Source: DASQFQ01 sp963805525
Lineage (GTDB): Bacteria; Actinomycetota; Thermoleophilia; Solirubrobacterales; Solirubrobacteraceae
DNA: 64,000 nt
Direction of reading: 5' to 3'
Assembly: GCA_963805525.1 (NCBI GenBank)
Contig: CAWDUT010000004.1
Location: 558,001 to 622,000, forward strand
Shown piece after piece: positions 25,161 to 34,036 of the stretch. The stretch's first letter is position 1. Each line of letters opens with the position of its first letter. The notes beneath the pieces were generated by a model. It was not told the DNA's origin, did not search any database, and saw only the letters and a program-made list of their open reading frames with translations. The position numbers and the translations under genes are program-made.

Positions 25161-28100
25161 TGGAGCACAGCCACGAGGACACGCAGACCACGGCGGAGCC
25201 GGCGGCGACGAACGAGCCGGCGGGCGCGGCCGGGCCGGGGGCCGACCTGCTGCGCGACACCGGCGCGGGCCTCTCGGCGGCCAACCTCGCGCTGCTGCAG
25301 CGGGCCGCGGGCAACCAGTCGGTGCTGGCGCTGCTGCGCAGCGTGGCGCCGCCGACCGGGCGCCACCTCGCGCGCGAGGGCGCGGCCCCGGCCGGGCTGA
25401 AGCTCGTCGATGACGGCGCCGAGGCGGCCGCCGGCCGCGTGCCGGTGGGCGCGTTCCTCGACGCCGTCGAGCAGCGGATCTGCGCTGTCGTCGACAGCGA
25501 GCTCGCCGGCACGAGCTTCTCGTCGGCGGGCTGCCCGTGGATCGCGCACTGGATCGCGTACTACCGCGGGCGCAGCGCCGACGAGGTCCAGGCCGCGCTG
25601 GCGCAGTACGCGCCGGCGGCGGCCGGGGCGGGCGGGCTCGAGGACGCGCTCGACGCGATCGCCGGCCGGCTGGCCGAGAACCTCCGCGCGTGGCGCGCCA
25701 GCGGGACGATCCCGGACGTCTCGCAGCTGCCGTCCGTGCCCGGCAGCGGCCAGGCGCCGATGGGGATCCAGCGCGAGGCCGCGGGGGCGGTGCGCGACGA
25801 GCTGGGGCCGGGGCGCCCGCTCGAGCCGGGCGTCGCCGCGCGGATGGGACCGCTACTCGGCGCCGACGTGTCGCACGCCCGCGTGCACAGCGACGCGCTC
25901 GGCGCCCGGATCGCCGAACGCCATGGAGCGACGGCGGTCGCGGTCGGGAGCCACGTCGCGTTCGCCCGCGGCGCCTACGAGCCGGGCACGCCGCTCGGCG
26001 ACGCCCTGATCGCGCACGAGCTGGCGCACGTCGCGCAGTACGACGAGACGGCCGTCGTCGCCCCGGCGCGCGAAGCCGAGCGCGAGGCCGACGCGGCCGG
26101 CGTCGCCGCGCTCGCCCAGCGCGGCGTGGCGGCGCTGCGTCGCAGCGTGAAGTCCGGCCTCGCGCTCCGCCGCTGCGGCGGCAAGGAGTGGCCGACCACC
26201 CCCGGGGTGTTCGGCAAGGCGCCGGAGACGGTCCGCGAGGGCTTCGACCGCGACGGCAACGACCCCGGCAAGCTGCCGGCGGTCAGCCACGACAAGGACA
26301 CGTCGCGCTTCAGCTTCGACGCCGACGGCGATCAGGTGAAGGAGCTCAACGCGGAGATCACCGTCATGGAGCTCCACGCCAGCGGCGCCGCCAAGCGGGT
26401 CAAGCTCGTGCTCGAACAGAACTCCTCGAAGAGCCGGCTCGGCGGGGAGTTCCTGCTCCCCGACGTCGACAAGGGCGGCGGCCCGCCGAGCGTCGCGATC
26501 AGCGACGTGACCGACGGCTCGCGCCCGACGAAGGTGGCGCTCGCGCTGCCCGTCGGCGGCGTCGAGCTGCAGATCCAGCCCGCCGAGCGATTCGCGACGG
26601 CGGTCCGGCATCGCGTGACGCTGACGACCCGTCCGGGCGGCCCCGCCTCGGCGGCGGTCGTCGCCCAGGCGATCAACTACGACTTCCCGCCCGAGACGGC
26701 GCAGATCAACGAGGTCTTCACCACCGCCGATCCCAGCCGTGAAGAGGACAAGCAGCCTCCGCAGGGCTTCCAGCAGGTCGGCGCGCTGTGGAAGCTCGAC
26801 GTGGCCGTCGGCGCCTACGGCGACCGCTTCCGGATGTCGTTCCGGCGCGTGCGCGAGGGCGCGCCGACGATCGAGATGGGGCTGGGTGTGCTGGCCAAGG
26901 GCCAGGGAGCCGCCGCGGACGCCGAGGACGTGGCGCTCGCCGGCCATGCGGTCATGCTCGAGGTCTCCAACCAGGCGCTCGCGCCCGCGATCCTCAAGTC
27001 GGACCCGACGCGGCTGGTGCTCGATCTCGACGGCGACGGCCGGGCCGACGTGCTGGTCAACGACAAGCTGACCTTGCCGGCGAAGGCGAAGGGCGGCGGC
27101 GACAAGGACCGCGACCACGAGCTCACCGTCAGCGGCTCCGCGGTGCGGTCGCCGGCGCGCTTCAGCTACCCCGTGCGCGACGGGTTCATCAAGGCGGGCG
27201 AGCAGAAGGGCGCGGCCACCGATTTCTCCGCCGCCTCCGACCTCCACGCCGCCGGCTCGCTGCCGGGGCAGGAGGAGGCGGGCGTCTTCGACGACAAGAA
27301 GGGCCAGATCCTCGGCGAGCTGATCTCGACCGAGCGGACGCTCGCGGCGCTGCGCAAGGCGGCGGTCGACGAGAAGCTCATCTCGGAGGACCTCTACAAG
27401 AAGTGGAGCCAGGCCGAGTGGGACTTCGCCGCGCTCTCCGCCTACGAGTCCAAGACACCGCCCGACGAGGTCATCAACGCCGTCGGCAAGAGCGCGGAGG
27501 AGTTCTTCGACGCGCTCGAGGCCGAGTCGAAGCGGGGCATGGAGGACATCGAGGGCGCCGACAACGCGACGGTCGCGCAGAAGAACCCGTTCACCGGAAC
27601 CCAGATCCAGATCATCTGGCCGGGTGGCTCCAAGGACGTCCGCGGTCCGTTCCTGGCCAGCCTCAAGGCGGGCAGTTGGAAGGAGGCGGGCAAGTCCTAC
27701 CGCGAGCTCGTCGACGGCCTGGACCGCTGGGTGGCCTTCGTCAACCGCGAGAAGTACAAGGCGCCGGACCCGGACAAGCCCGAGACCCAGCGCGCCGCCG
27801 TCGGCGAGCGGCTCACCGGCCTGCGCAGGGAGCTGCGCGCGCTCGAGGGCAAGAACCCGACGCGCGTCGCTGCCGTCCTGCACATGGACGAGTACTTCGA
27901 GAACATGGGCGACGTCCAGGAGGTCCCGCTCTCCCTCTACTACTGGAAGGAGGGCAGCAGCTGGTACGTCAAGGACCTCACGACGCCGGACGAGGCGCAG
28001 CACTGGCACGTCAGCGCGCGCGAGGGCGAGACCGAGCCCGACGCGCGGCTGTTCGACGCGCTCGACGAGACCGACCACTTCCCCAAGGGCTACATCCACT

Positions 28101-30265
28101 GGATGCTGCCGAGCGGCAAGGGCGGCCGCGCGCGCACGACCGGGCCCAGCAAGCTCAAGAAGTGGGCGGGCTACATCGGCATGGGCGCCGCCGCCATCGG
28201 GCTCGGCCTGGTCACGTTCGGCACCGGGACGGTCGCCGTCGCGGGCGGCTACATCCTCGCCGGGTCGGCCGTGCTCGGCGCCGCGACCGCGGGCTACGAC
28301 CTGTACGAGAAGGGCGAGCACGGGACGCTCAGGGCCGGCGACGCGATCCTCGACGTCGCCCAGATCGTCTCGGCGGTCTTCGGGCTCGCGGCCCTGCGCT
28401 TCGGGCGCATCCTCGCCAACGTCCGCACCGCGGCCGCCGCCGGCGCGGCGGTCGAGGCCACCGACGCGATCCAGCTCGCCCAGCGCGCGTTCGTGCCCGT
28501 CCGCATGATCGGGGGCGCGGCCGACATGGTGACGCTGGCGGTGATGAGCGCCGAGCTCGAGCACAACGTCGACCGCATCAACAAGGCCAACCTCCCCGAC
28601 GGCGAGCGCAAGCGGGCGCTCGCGCTGCTGTTCACGCAGTTCGCGTTCACCGGCGGCCTGACCGCGCTGTCGGTGAAGGGCCTGCTGCCCGAGATGGTCG
28701 GCCGCGGCCAGGACATCAGCATCGTGCGCTACGGCGACAAGGAGTTCGCGATCCCGCAGGGCCAGTCCGTCCAAGGCGGCAAGATCAACGAGAGCATGCT
28801 GAAGCTCGGCGACGCGCCCGACGCGGCGGCGGCGAAGGCGCACCTCGACACCATGGGCAAGGTCGGCGGCAAGCCGGGCGCCGCGCTGTCCGAGGTCGAG
28901 GCGCTGCGGCTCCAGGGAGCGAGCGCGCCGATCACCGTCGACGCCGCGGGCAAGGTGACGTCGGGCCCGTCCGCCGGCACCCTGGCCGATCTCATCGAGA
29001 AGACCCAGATCGCCAACGCGGCGGCGGCGGCGCACGGCGTGAAGGTCCAGTACCGGCTGAAGATCAGCGCGGCCGGCCCCGACGGCGGGAGCCAGGTGCA
29101 GGTCGTCGCGGAGGCGCCCACGAAGGCGGTGCCCGGGAGCGACGTCGCGACGCTCCAGCTGTTCACCAACATGACCTCCGGCCGGGCTCAGCAGATCGCG
29201 TCCAAGGCCGCGGAGCTGAAGAAGCTGGATCCGGGCAGCAGCATCGAGATCCTTTCCGACGGCCGGCTGCGGATCAACGCGCAGGCGGACGTCGGGCCGG
29301 AGCTGCTCGCGAGGATGAAGCCGGACGAGCTCACCGCGCTGCTGCAGGGCACGAAGAAGCTCGCCGAGACCGGCTGGAGCCTCGACACCCTCAAGAAGAA
29401 CGAGCGCGGCCTCTACGACGCGCTCGAGGGGAAGGTGCTGAAGACCGGCGCCTACCGCCTGCGGATCGACGCGCACAAGACCGAGGCGCTCAGGTGGGCG
29501 CAGGACACGCTGCAGCTGCCCACCGACCTCAAGGAGAACCTCGGCGTCCTGCTCGGCTCGGCCGACGAGGGCAGCCTGGCCCGCTTCTTCGACATCCCCA
29601 ACGAGGGCTCGCAGTTCTCCCCCGCGCAGGACATGCCCGCCCGCTCGATGGCCGCCCGGATCGCGCTCGAGGGCAAGCCCAAGACGCTCGGGGACTTCAT
29701 CAACCGCTACTACTACGCGCTCGGCACCCTGCGGCGCGGGCGCGCCGCCCTGGGCAAGAAGCCGCCCGAGACCGCCGAGCGGGCGCTGCTCTCCAGCTAC
29801 GAGACCGACCCGGCGATGCGCGAGGCCGTCACGGCCTCCGAGAACGCCGCGCGGGCCGCCAACGCCCCCAAGGCGGGCGCGACGTTCATCAAGCCCGGCT
29901 CCTCCCCCGCGGACACCGTCAAGGCGCTGCGCGACAGCGCGGATGAGCTGAAGTTCGCCAACACGGACACGCTCACGTACCACGTGCGCAAGCACCACAA
30001 CGAGATGCCGCCGTCCGAGCGGGCAGGCGAGCCGGGCAAGCCGACGACCGAGATCGAGGCCTACCTGGCCGAGGCTCGCAAGACGCTCACTTCGCAGCCG
30101 GCCGAGAAGGTCAACGCCAAGCCGACGCAGGACGGCCTCGGCACCGTGTACACCTTCGAGCGACCCAAGGGCCCGGTGAAGGCGACCGGGAAGCAGGACA
30201 TGAGCCGGCTCATGGTCCTCGTCCGCTTCGACGGCCAGGCCATCATCCTCACCTACATCCCCTGA
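25160..30265 (+). CDS. Giant DUF4157 (eCIS-core) metallopeptidase protein with putative C-terminal toxin
   Basis: 1701 residues, ATG 25160 inside TGATG. A disordered N-terminus is followed by LQRAAGN (46-52). The DUF4157 domain lies at about 205-295 (LEPGVAARMGPLLGADVSHARVHSD, VAFARGAYEPG) with zinc motif HELAH (His286, Glu287, His290). A long unfamiliar middle follows, then a hydrophobic, Gly/Ala-rich segment at about 1004-1050 that could enter a membrane. The last 100 residues carry TYHVRKHHNE and end DGQAIILTYIP, looking like a small nuclease-type toxin module. DUF4157 is known from cargo of extracellular contractile injection systems and polymorphic toxins. No injection machinery is in the window. 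Confidence 0.75.
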   Translation: MEHSHEDTQTTAEPAATNEPAGAAGPGADLLRDTGAGLSAANLALLQRAAGNQSVLALLRSVAPPTGRHLAREGAAPAGLKLVDDGAEAAAGRVPVGAFLDAVEQRICAVVDSELAGTSFSSAGCPWIAHWIAYYRGRSADEVQAALAQYAPAAAGAGGLEDALDAIAGRLAENLRAWRASGTIPDVSQLPSVPGSGQAPMGIQREAAGAVRDELGPGRPLEPGVAARMGPLLGADVSHARVHSDALGARIAERHGATAVAVGSHVAFARGAYEPGTPLGDALIAHELAHVAQYDETAVVAPAREAEREADAAGVAALAQRGVAALRRSVKSGLALRRCGGKEWPTTPGVFGKAPETVREGFDRDGNDPGKLPAVSHDKDTSRFSFDADGDQVKELNAEITVMELHASGAAKRVKLVLEQNSSKSRLGGEFLLPDVDKGGGPPSVAISDVTDGSRPTKVALALPVGGVELQIQPAERFATAVRHRVTLTTRPGGPASAAVVAQAINYDFPPETAQINEVFTTADPSREEDKQPPQGFQQVGALWKLDVAVGAYGDRFRMSFRRVREGAPTIEMGLGVLAKGQGAAADAEDVALAGHAVMLEVSNQALAPAILKSDPTRLVLDLDGDGRADVLVNDKLTLPAKAKGGGDKDRDHELTVSGSAVRSPARFSYPVRDGFIKAGEQKGAATDFSAASDLHAAGSLPGQEEAGVFDDKKGQILGELISTERTLAALRKAAVDEKLISEDLYKKWSQAEWDFAALSAYESKTPPDEVINAVGKSAEEFFDALEAESKRGMEDIEGADNATVAQKNPFTGTQIQIIWPGGSKDVRGPFLASLKAGSWKEAGKSYRELVDGLDRWVAFVNREKYKAPDPDKPETQRAAVGERLTGLRRELRALEGKNPTRVAAVLHMDEYFENMGDVQEVPLSLYYWKEGSSWYVKDLTTPDEAQHWHVSAREGETEPDARLFDALDETDHFPKGYIHWMLPSGKGGRARTTGPSKLKKWAGYIGMGAAAIGLGLVTFGTGTVAVAGGYILAGSAVLGAATAGYDLYEKGEHGTLRAGDAILDVAQIVSAVFGLAALRFGRILANVRTAAAAGAAVEATDAIQLAQRAFVPVRMIGGAADMVTLAVMSAELEHNVDRINKANLPDGERKRALALLFTQFAFTGGLTALSVKGLLPEMVGRGQDISIVRYGDKEFAIPQGQSVQGGKINESMLKLGDAPDAAAAKAHLDTMGKVGGKPGAALSEVEALRLQGASAPITVDAAGKVTSGPSAGTLADLIEKTQIANAAAAAHGVKVQYRLKISAAGPDGGSQVQVVAEAPTKAVPGSDVATLQLFTNMTSGRAQQIASKAAELKKLDPGSSIEILSDGRLRINAQADVGPELLARMKPDELTALLQGTKKLAETGWSLDTLKKNERGLYDALEGKVLKTGAYRLRIDAHKTEALRWAQDTLQLPTDLKENLGVLLGSADEGSLARFFDIPNEGSQFSPAQDMPARSMAARIALEGKPKTLGDFINRYYYALGTLRRGRAALGKKPPETAERALLSSYETDPAMREAVTASENAARAANAPKAGATFIKPGSSPADTVKALRDSADELKFANTDTLTYHVRKHHNEMPPSERAGEPGKPTTEIEAYLAEARKTLTSQPAEKVNAKPTQDGLGTVYTFERPKGPVKATGKQDMSRLMVLVRFDGQAIILTYIP

Positions 30266-30774
30266 TGGCCTCCCCCAACGACCCCGGCGTGTGGCTCGAT
30301 CGGCTCGAGCGCGCGCTCGGCCGGGCGCGGCCGGGCATGGACGATGACGAGCAGGAGGCGGTCGCCGCCGAGGCCATCGACGCCCTGTTCGGCGTCGGGC
30401 TCGCGCTGAGCGCCGGCACGCTCTCGCTCCCGCTCGTGCAGCCCCTGATCGACCGGACGCGCGAGCAGGTGCGGCTGCTCCGCGAGGGCTTCGAGCTCGT
30501 CGTGGAGCACGATCCGAACCCGCTGGCCTCCGAGATCGTGTTCCCCGACGTCTACGAGAACCGCTGCGTGACGCGCTCCGGCGTGCAGTGGGCGATCGAG
30601 CTGTACGGCGACGCGGTCGACTCACCCGAGCTCCAGAAGGGGCTCGAGCGCTTCGACCACATGCTCGCGCAGGCCGCCGAGGGCGGCGCCGCACTGGCGC
30701 CCGAGGACATCCCGGCCGCCGTGCCGCGCTCGCACTGGTGGTGGCGCGCGCCGTTCGACGGCCGGCCCGAGTGA
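30265..30774 (+). CDS. Candidate immunity protein for the DUF4157 toxin
   Basis: 169 residues, ATG 30265 overlapping the toxin-like gene's stop as TGATG. The protein is acidic and mostly helical (WLDRLERALGRARPGMDDDEQEAVAAEAIDALFGV), has no signal peptide, and ends in a Trp-rich tail (SHWWWRAPFDG). No family recognised. A small acidic gene directly coupled behind a large toxin-like gene is the typical place of an immunity gene; that function is inferred from position only. Confidence 0.5.
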   Translation: MASPNDPGVWLDRLERALGRARPGMDDDEQEAVAAEAIDALFGVGLALSAGTLSLPLVQPLIDRTREQVRLLREGFELVVEHDPNPLASEIVFPDVYENRCVTRSGVQWAIELYGDAVDSPELQKGLERFDHMLAQAAEGGAALAPEDIPAAVPRSHWWWRAPFDGRPE

Positions 30775-30777
30775 CGC

Positions 30778-31140
30778 CTAGCCGGGCGTGAGCGTGCCCG
30801 TGCCGAGCGCGCGCAGGTCGTCGCCGTCGATGGCGAGCTCGACGCCGGCGAGGGCGAGCGCGGTGCGCACGGCCTCGGCGGTGTGCTTGCCGCCGATGTG
30901 GAGCGGGAGCTCGTCGGTCAGGCGGCCGTACTCGTCGAACGAGGCAGCGTCGTCGAGGGCGGTCCAGAACACGTAGGCGCCGAGGCCGTTGGGGTGGCGA
31001 AGGCGGAGGTCGGCGGCGATGGCGGCGTGGGCCTCGGTCGCGTGGTCGCCGTAGGCGTCGCGCGTGGCGATGCCGTAGGAGGCGAGGTTGGCGAACGCGA
31101 GCAGCAGCCGATCGCGGTCGGAGGGGAAGAAGGGGGCCAT
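30778..31140 (-). CDS. Hypothetical protein
   Basis: 120 residues from ATG 31140, soluble, with features such as FPSDRDRLLLAFANLASYGIA, a middle YVFWTALDDAASFD and LPLHIGGKHTAEAVRTALALAGVELAID. The layout resembles the DUF6891-type small proteins in which a helix packs on a sheet, but I do not recognise it firmly. It converges on the candidate immunity gene with a 3-bp gap and is divergent from the MarR promoter. Confidence 0.5.
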   Translation of the reverse strand: MAPFFPSDRDRLLLAFANLASYGIATRDAYGDHATEAHAAIAADLRLRHPNGLGAYVFWTALDDAASFDEYGRLTDELPLHIGGKHTAEAVRTALALAGVELAIDGDDLRALGTGTLTPG

Positions 31141-31217
31141 GCCGAGATGGTCTCGGCTGCGGCAGGGCGGCGCGACGGTGCCACCTCCCGGCGGACCGTG
31201 CGGGCAGCCCTAGGGTC

Positions 31218-31259
31218 TTGAGATTTCATAGGCACGCTATATACTGTGGCTATGGAAAT
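31218..31259 (+). promoter_or_regulatory. Leaderless promoter with overlapping inverted-repeat operator for marR-MFS
   Basis: TTGAGA (31218-31223) and TATACT (31240-31245) with a 16-bp spacer place transcription start at about 31252, which is the A of the MarR ATG. An imperfect inverted repeat, ATTTCATAG (31223-31231) and CTATGGAAAT (31250-31259), brackets the -10. The stretch is AT-rich against its surroundings. MarR binding here would block its own promoter. Confidence 0.6.
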
Positions 31260-31692
31260 CAGCGATGGGGTCGTGACGGAGCTGGCCGAGGCGCTCGACG
31301 AGCGCGTGCGGAAGCTCGCGCGCATCGCGCGCCACAACGTCGACTACGGGCTCAGCCTGACGTCGGCGACCGTGCTCGCCCGCCTCAACGAGGCCGGGCC
31401 GCAGCGCGTGACCGACCTCGCGGCGCTCGAGCTCGTGGCGCAGCCGACCATGACGGCGCTCGTCGGCCGGCTGGAGGCACGCGGCCTCGTCGAGCGCAAG
31501 CGCGACGCCGCCGACAAGCGCGTCGTGACCGTCGCCCTCACCCCCGCCGGCCGGGAGAAGCTCATGGAGCTGCGCTCCCGCCGTACCGACTTCCTCGCCG
31601 GCCACATGGCCGGCCTCGGCGCCGACGAGCTCACCCGGCTCCGCGCCGCCCTCCCCGTACTCGACCAGATCCTGGAGTCCGCCACCGCATGA
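31252..31692 (+). CDS. MarR-family transcriptional regulator
   Basis: 146 residues; ATG 31252 coincides with the predicted transcription start, which favours it over GTG 31246. The winged helix is typical: LTSATVLARLNEAGPQRVTDLAALELVAQPTMTALVGRLEARGLVERKRDAADKRVVTVALTPAGREKL, read as helix 2-4 and wing. ATGA overlap with the following transporter gene makes this a regulator-exporter pair in which a ligand probably relieves repression. Confidence 0.88.
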   Translation: MEISDGVVTELAEALDERVRKLARIARHNVDYGLSLTSATVLARLNEAGPQRVTDLAALELVAQPTMTALVGRLEARGLVERKRDAADKRVVTVALTPAGREKLMELRSRRTDFLAGHMAGLGADELTRLRAALPVLDQILESATA

Positions 31693-32918
31693 ACGGCGAC
31701 CATCGCACCCACCTCTTGCAACAGCCACGGTCCGTGTGGGCCGTGGCCTTCGCGAGCGTCGTCGCCTTCATGGGCATCGGCCTCGTCGACCCGATCCTCC
31801 CCACGCTCGCCCACGACCTGAAGGCGACGCCGAGCCAGGTCTCGCTGCTGTTCACCTCCTACTTCGCGATGACCGGTGTCTCGATGCTGGTCGGCGGCTG
31901 GGTGAGCTCACGCATCGGCCCGCGCCGGACGCTGCTGGCCGGGCTCGTGCTCGTGGTGCTGTTCAGCGCGCTGGCGGGCGCGGCGTCGAGCATCGGCGCG
32001 ATCGCCGGCTTCCGCCTCGGCTGGGGGCTCGGTAACGCGCTCTTCATCGCCACCGCGCTGGCCGTGATCGTGGGCGCGGCGAGCGGTGGCCTGGCCAGCG
32101 CGATCGTGCTGTTCGAGGCCGCTCTGGGGCTCGGGATCGCGAGCGGCCCGCTGCTCGGCGGCCTGCTGGGCGGGATCTCGTGGCGCGGGCCGTTCTTCGG
32201 CACCGCGACGCTGATGGCGATCGGCTTCGTGTTGATCGTGACGCTGCTCGGGCCGGTGCCGAAGCCGGAGCACAAGGTGGCGTTCACGGCTCCTTTGAGG
32301 GCGCTCCGCGACCGCCGGCTGCTGACGATGGCGATCGTCGCCGTCCTCTACAACTTCGGCTTCTTCACGCTGCTCGCCTACACGCCGTTCCCGCTCGGGC
32401 TCGGCATCCACCAGCTCGGGTTCGTGTTCTTCGGCTGGGGCCTGCTGCTGGCGCTCACCTCGGTGTTCGCGGCGCAGCCGCTCGAGCGGCGGTTCGGGCT
32501 CGTGCCGACGCTCGCGGTCGCGCTCGCGGCGGTGTCCGCGGACCTGCTGATCGGCGGGCTCTTCCTGCACGACCAGACCGTCCTGATCCTCGTGGTGATC
32601 GTCTCGGGCGCGTTCCTCGGGATCGTCAACACAGTGCTGACCGAGGCGGTCATGTCGGGCGCCGGCGTCGAGCGCCCGATCGCCTCCTCCGCCTATTCGT
32701 TCGTGCGCTTCACCGGCGGCGCGATCGCGCCCTTCCTGGCGGGCAAGATGGCCGAGCACATCTCGCCGGAGATGCCGATGCTGGTCGGCGCGGCGATGGT
32801 GTTCGCCGCCGTGGTCGTGCTGCTGGCCAAGCGCGGCGTGCTGGCCGAGCGCGCAGTGCGGCACGCGGCGCCACGGCCCGTGCGGCGCCGGGAGCCCGCG
32901 CTCGAGCCGGTCGCCTAG
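31689..32918 (+). CDS. MFS transporter, drug:H+ antiporter-like
   Basis: 409 residues from ATG 31689, 12 predicted helices. Conserved features: VDPILPTLAHDLKATPSQVSLLFTSYF (helix 1-2), GGWVSSRIGPRRTLLAGL (loop 2-3 motif A, G-x3-D/S-R-x-G-R/P-R), and ALGLGIASGPLLGG (motif C of antiporters). The basic cytoplasmic tail ends AAPRPVRRREP. Probably exports a toxic compound under control of the coupled MarR protein. Its stop overlaps the stop of the convergent SpoIID-like gene by 4 bases. Confidence 0.88.
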   Translation: MNGDHRTHLLQQPRSVWAVAFASVVAFMGIGLVDPILPTLAHDLKATPSQVSLLFTSYFAMTGVSMLVGGWVSSRIGPRRTLLAGLVLVVLFSALAGAASSIGAIAGFRLGWGLGNALFIATALAVIVGAASGGLASAIVLFEAALGLGIASGPLLGGLLGGISWRGPFFGTATLMAIGFVLIVTLLGPVPKPEHKVAFTAPLRALRDRRLLTMAIVAVLYNFGFFTLLAYTPFPLGLGIHQLGFVFFGWGLLLALTSVFAAQPLERRFGLVPTLAVALAAVSADLLIGGLFLHDQTVLILVVIVSGAFLGIVNTVLTEAVMSGAGVERPIASSAYSFVRFTGGAIAPFLAGKMAEHISPEMPMLVGAAMVFAAVVVLLAKRGVLAERAVRHAAPRPVRRREPALEPVA

Positions 32919-34036
32919 CGCGCGATCGTGAACCAGGTCGAGCGCAGGGCGAGCAACTGCCGCGCGGTCGTGCCCGGCACATCGGTCGTGCCGAGCGTGC
33001 CGGTCACGCGCACGGTCGCCGCGCGGCCGCTCGCCGTCCGCGCGACGACCTGAACGTCGAGCAGGTCGCCCTGGAGCACGGAGCGCAGTCCCAGGGCCAC
33101 TGCCTCGTCGCTCAGCGTCACCGTCCAGTCGTGGTAGGGCGACACGTGGTCGGGCGGGTCGTCGACCGACCGCAGGTATGGCACGGGCGCTCCGCCGAAG
33201 ACCTCGTCGGCGGCCGCGGTCCGGCCGCCCGAGGAGGAGTGGAACAGCGTCCGGGCGATGCTCGTGCCGAACATGAGGACGACCCCGGCCGTGGCGCGCA
33301 CGGCATCGGTCGAGCGCGGGCTCTCGCCGCTGACCCCGCGGTAGACCTGGGAGCGGGTGTCAGCGAAGACGTCGAACGGCTCGGCCGGGCGGCGGCTGGT
33401 CAGCGCGTACGAACGCGCGGCCACCGCCTGGGAGCGCAGCGCCTCGGCGGGCCACGTGGGGGGCATCTCGGCCGGCACGACGCCGCGCAGGTAGTCCTCG
33501 AGGCCGGCGTCGTCGACGATCAGGACCTGCGCCTCGTCGCGCCGGAGCACGGTCGCACCCCGGTAGAGGCCGTCCTTCACACCGTTGTCGGCAACGCCGA
33601 GGACGCGCAGCGGCGCCGGGCCCGTGAGGCGTACCGGCGCGTGCATGTGCGCGCGCGAGCGCCCCGTCGTGCGGTCGGTCACCGCGAGGCCGTCCGTGCC
33701 CCAGGGCTCGAAGCGGTAGCTGTGCGTCCGGCTCAGCGTCACCCTGCGGCCATCGGCGCCGCGCATGAGCGTGGCGAGCCCGACGCGCGCGGAGCCGACC
33801 TGCCTGAGCAGCACGCGCATCCGCGCCTTCGGCGCCGTGGCGCGGGTCGTGCCGGGGTAGTAGCGCGAGAGGATCCAGCGGTACGTGTGGCGCGTCTCCT
33901 TCGCGTAGCCCATCGCCCCGTACTGCGCGAGGCCGACGCCATGGCCGTAGCCGTGGCCGCTGATCCGGTAGTCGGCGCGGGCGGCCGGAGCCGCCACGAG
34001 GATGAGCAGGACCGCGACGCACGCGCGCGCGATCAT
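32915..34036 (-). CDS. Secreted SpoIID/LytB-domain protein
   Basis: 373 residues from ATG 34036, overlapping the upstream stop as ATGA. Residues 1-22 are a signal peptide (IARACVAVLLILVAAPAARA). GHGYGHGVGLAQYGAMGYA near the N-terminus is the SpoIID hallmark, which usually lies at the C-terminus, so the order looks permuted. LEDYLRGVVPAEMPPTWPAEALRSQAVAARSYAL and HSSSGGRTAAADEVF are the core SpoIID motifs. Family members are lytic transglycosylases or amidase enhancers acting on cell-wall glycan. Confidence 0.85.
   Translation of the reverse strand: MIARACVAVLLILVAAPAARADYRISGHGYGHGVGLAQYGAMGYAKETRHTYRWILSRYYPGTTRATAPKARMRVLLRQVGSARVGLATLMRGADGRRVTLSRTHSYRFEPWGTDGLAVTDRTTGRSRAHMHAPVRLTGPAPLRVLGVADNGVKDGLYRGATVLRRDEAQVLIVDDAGLEDYLRGVVPAEMPPTWPAEALRSQAVAARSYALTSRRPAEPFDVFADTRSQVYRGVSGESPRSTDAVRATAGVVLMFGTSIARTLFHSSSGGRTAAADEVFGGAPVPYLRSVDDPPDHVSPYHDWTVTLSDEAVALGLRSVLQGDLLDVQVVARTASGRAATVRVTGTLGTTDVPGTTARQLLALRSTWFTIAR

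Noticed and set aside
25853..30694. 1613-codon minus-strand open frame opposite the DUF4157 gene
   Set aside because: GC-rich antisense shadow: low-complexity Arg/Leu/Gly/Val with no motif. The plus frame has DUF4157, HELAH and coupled neighbours.
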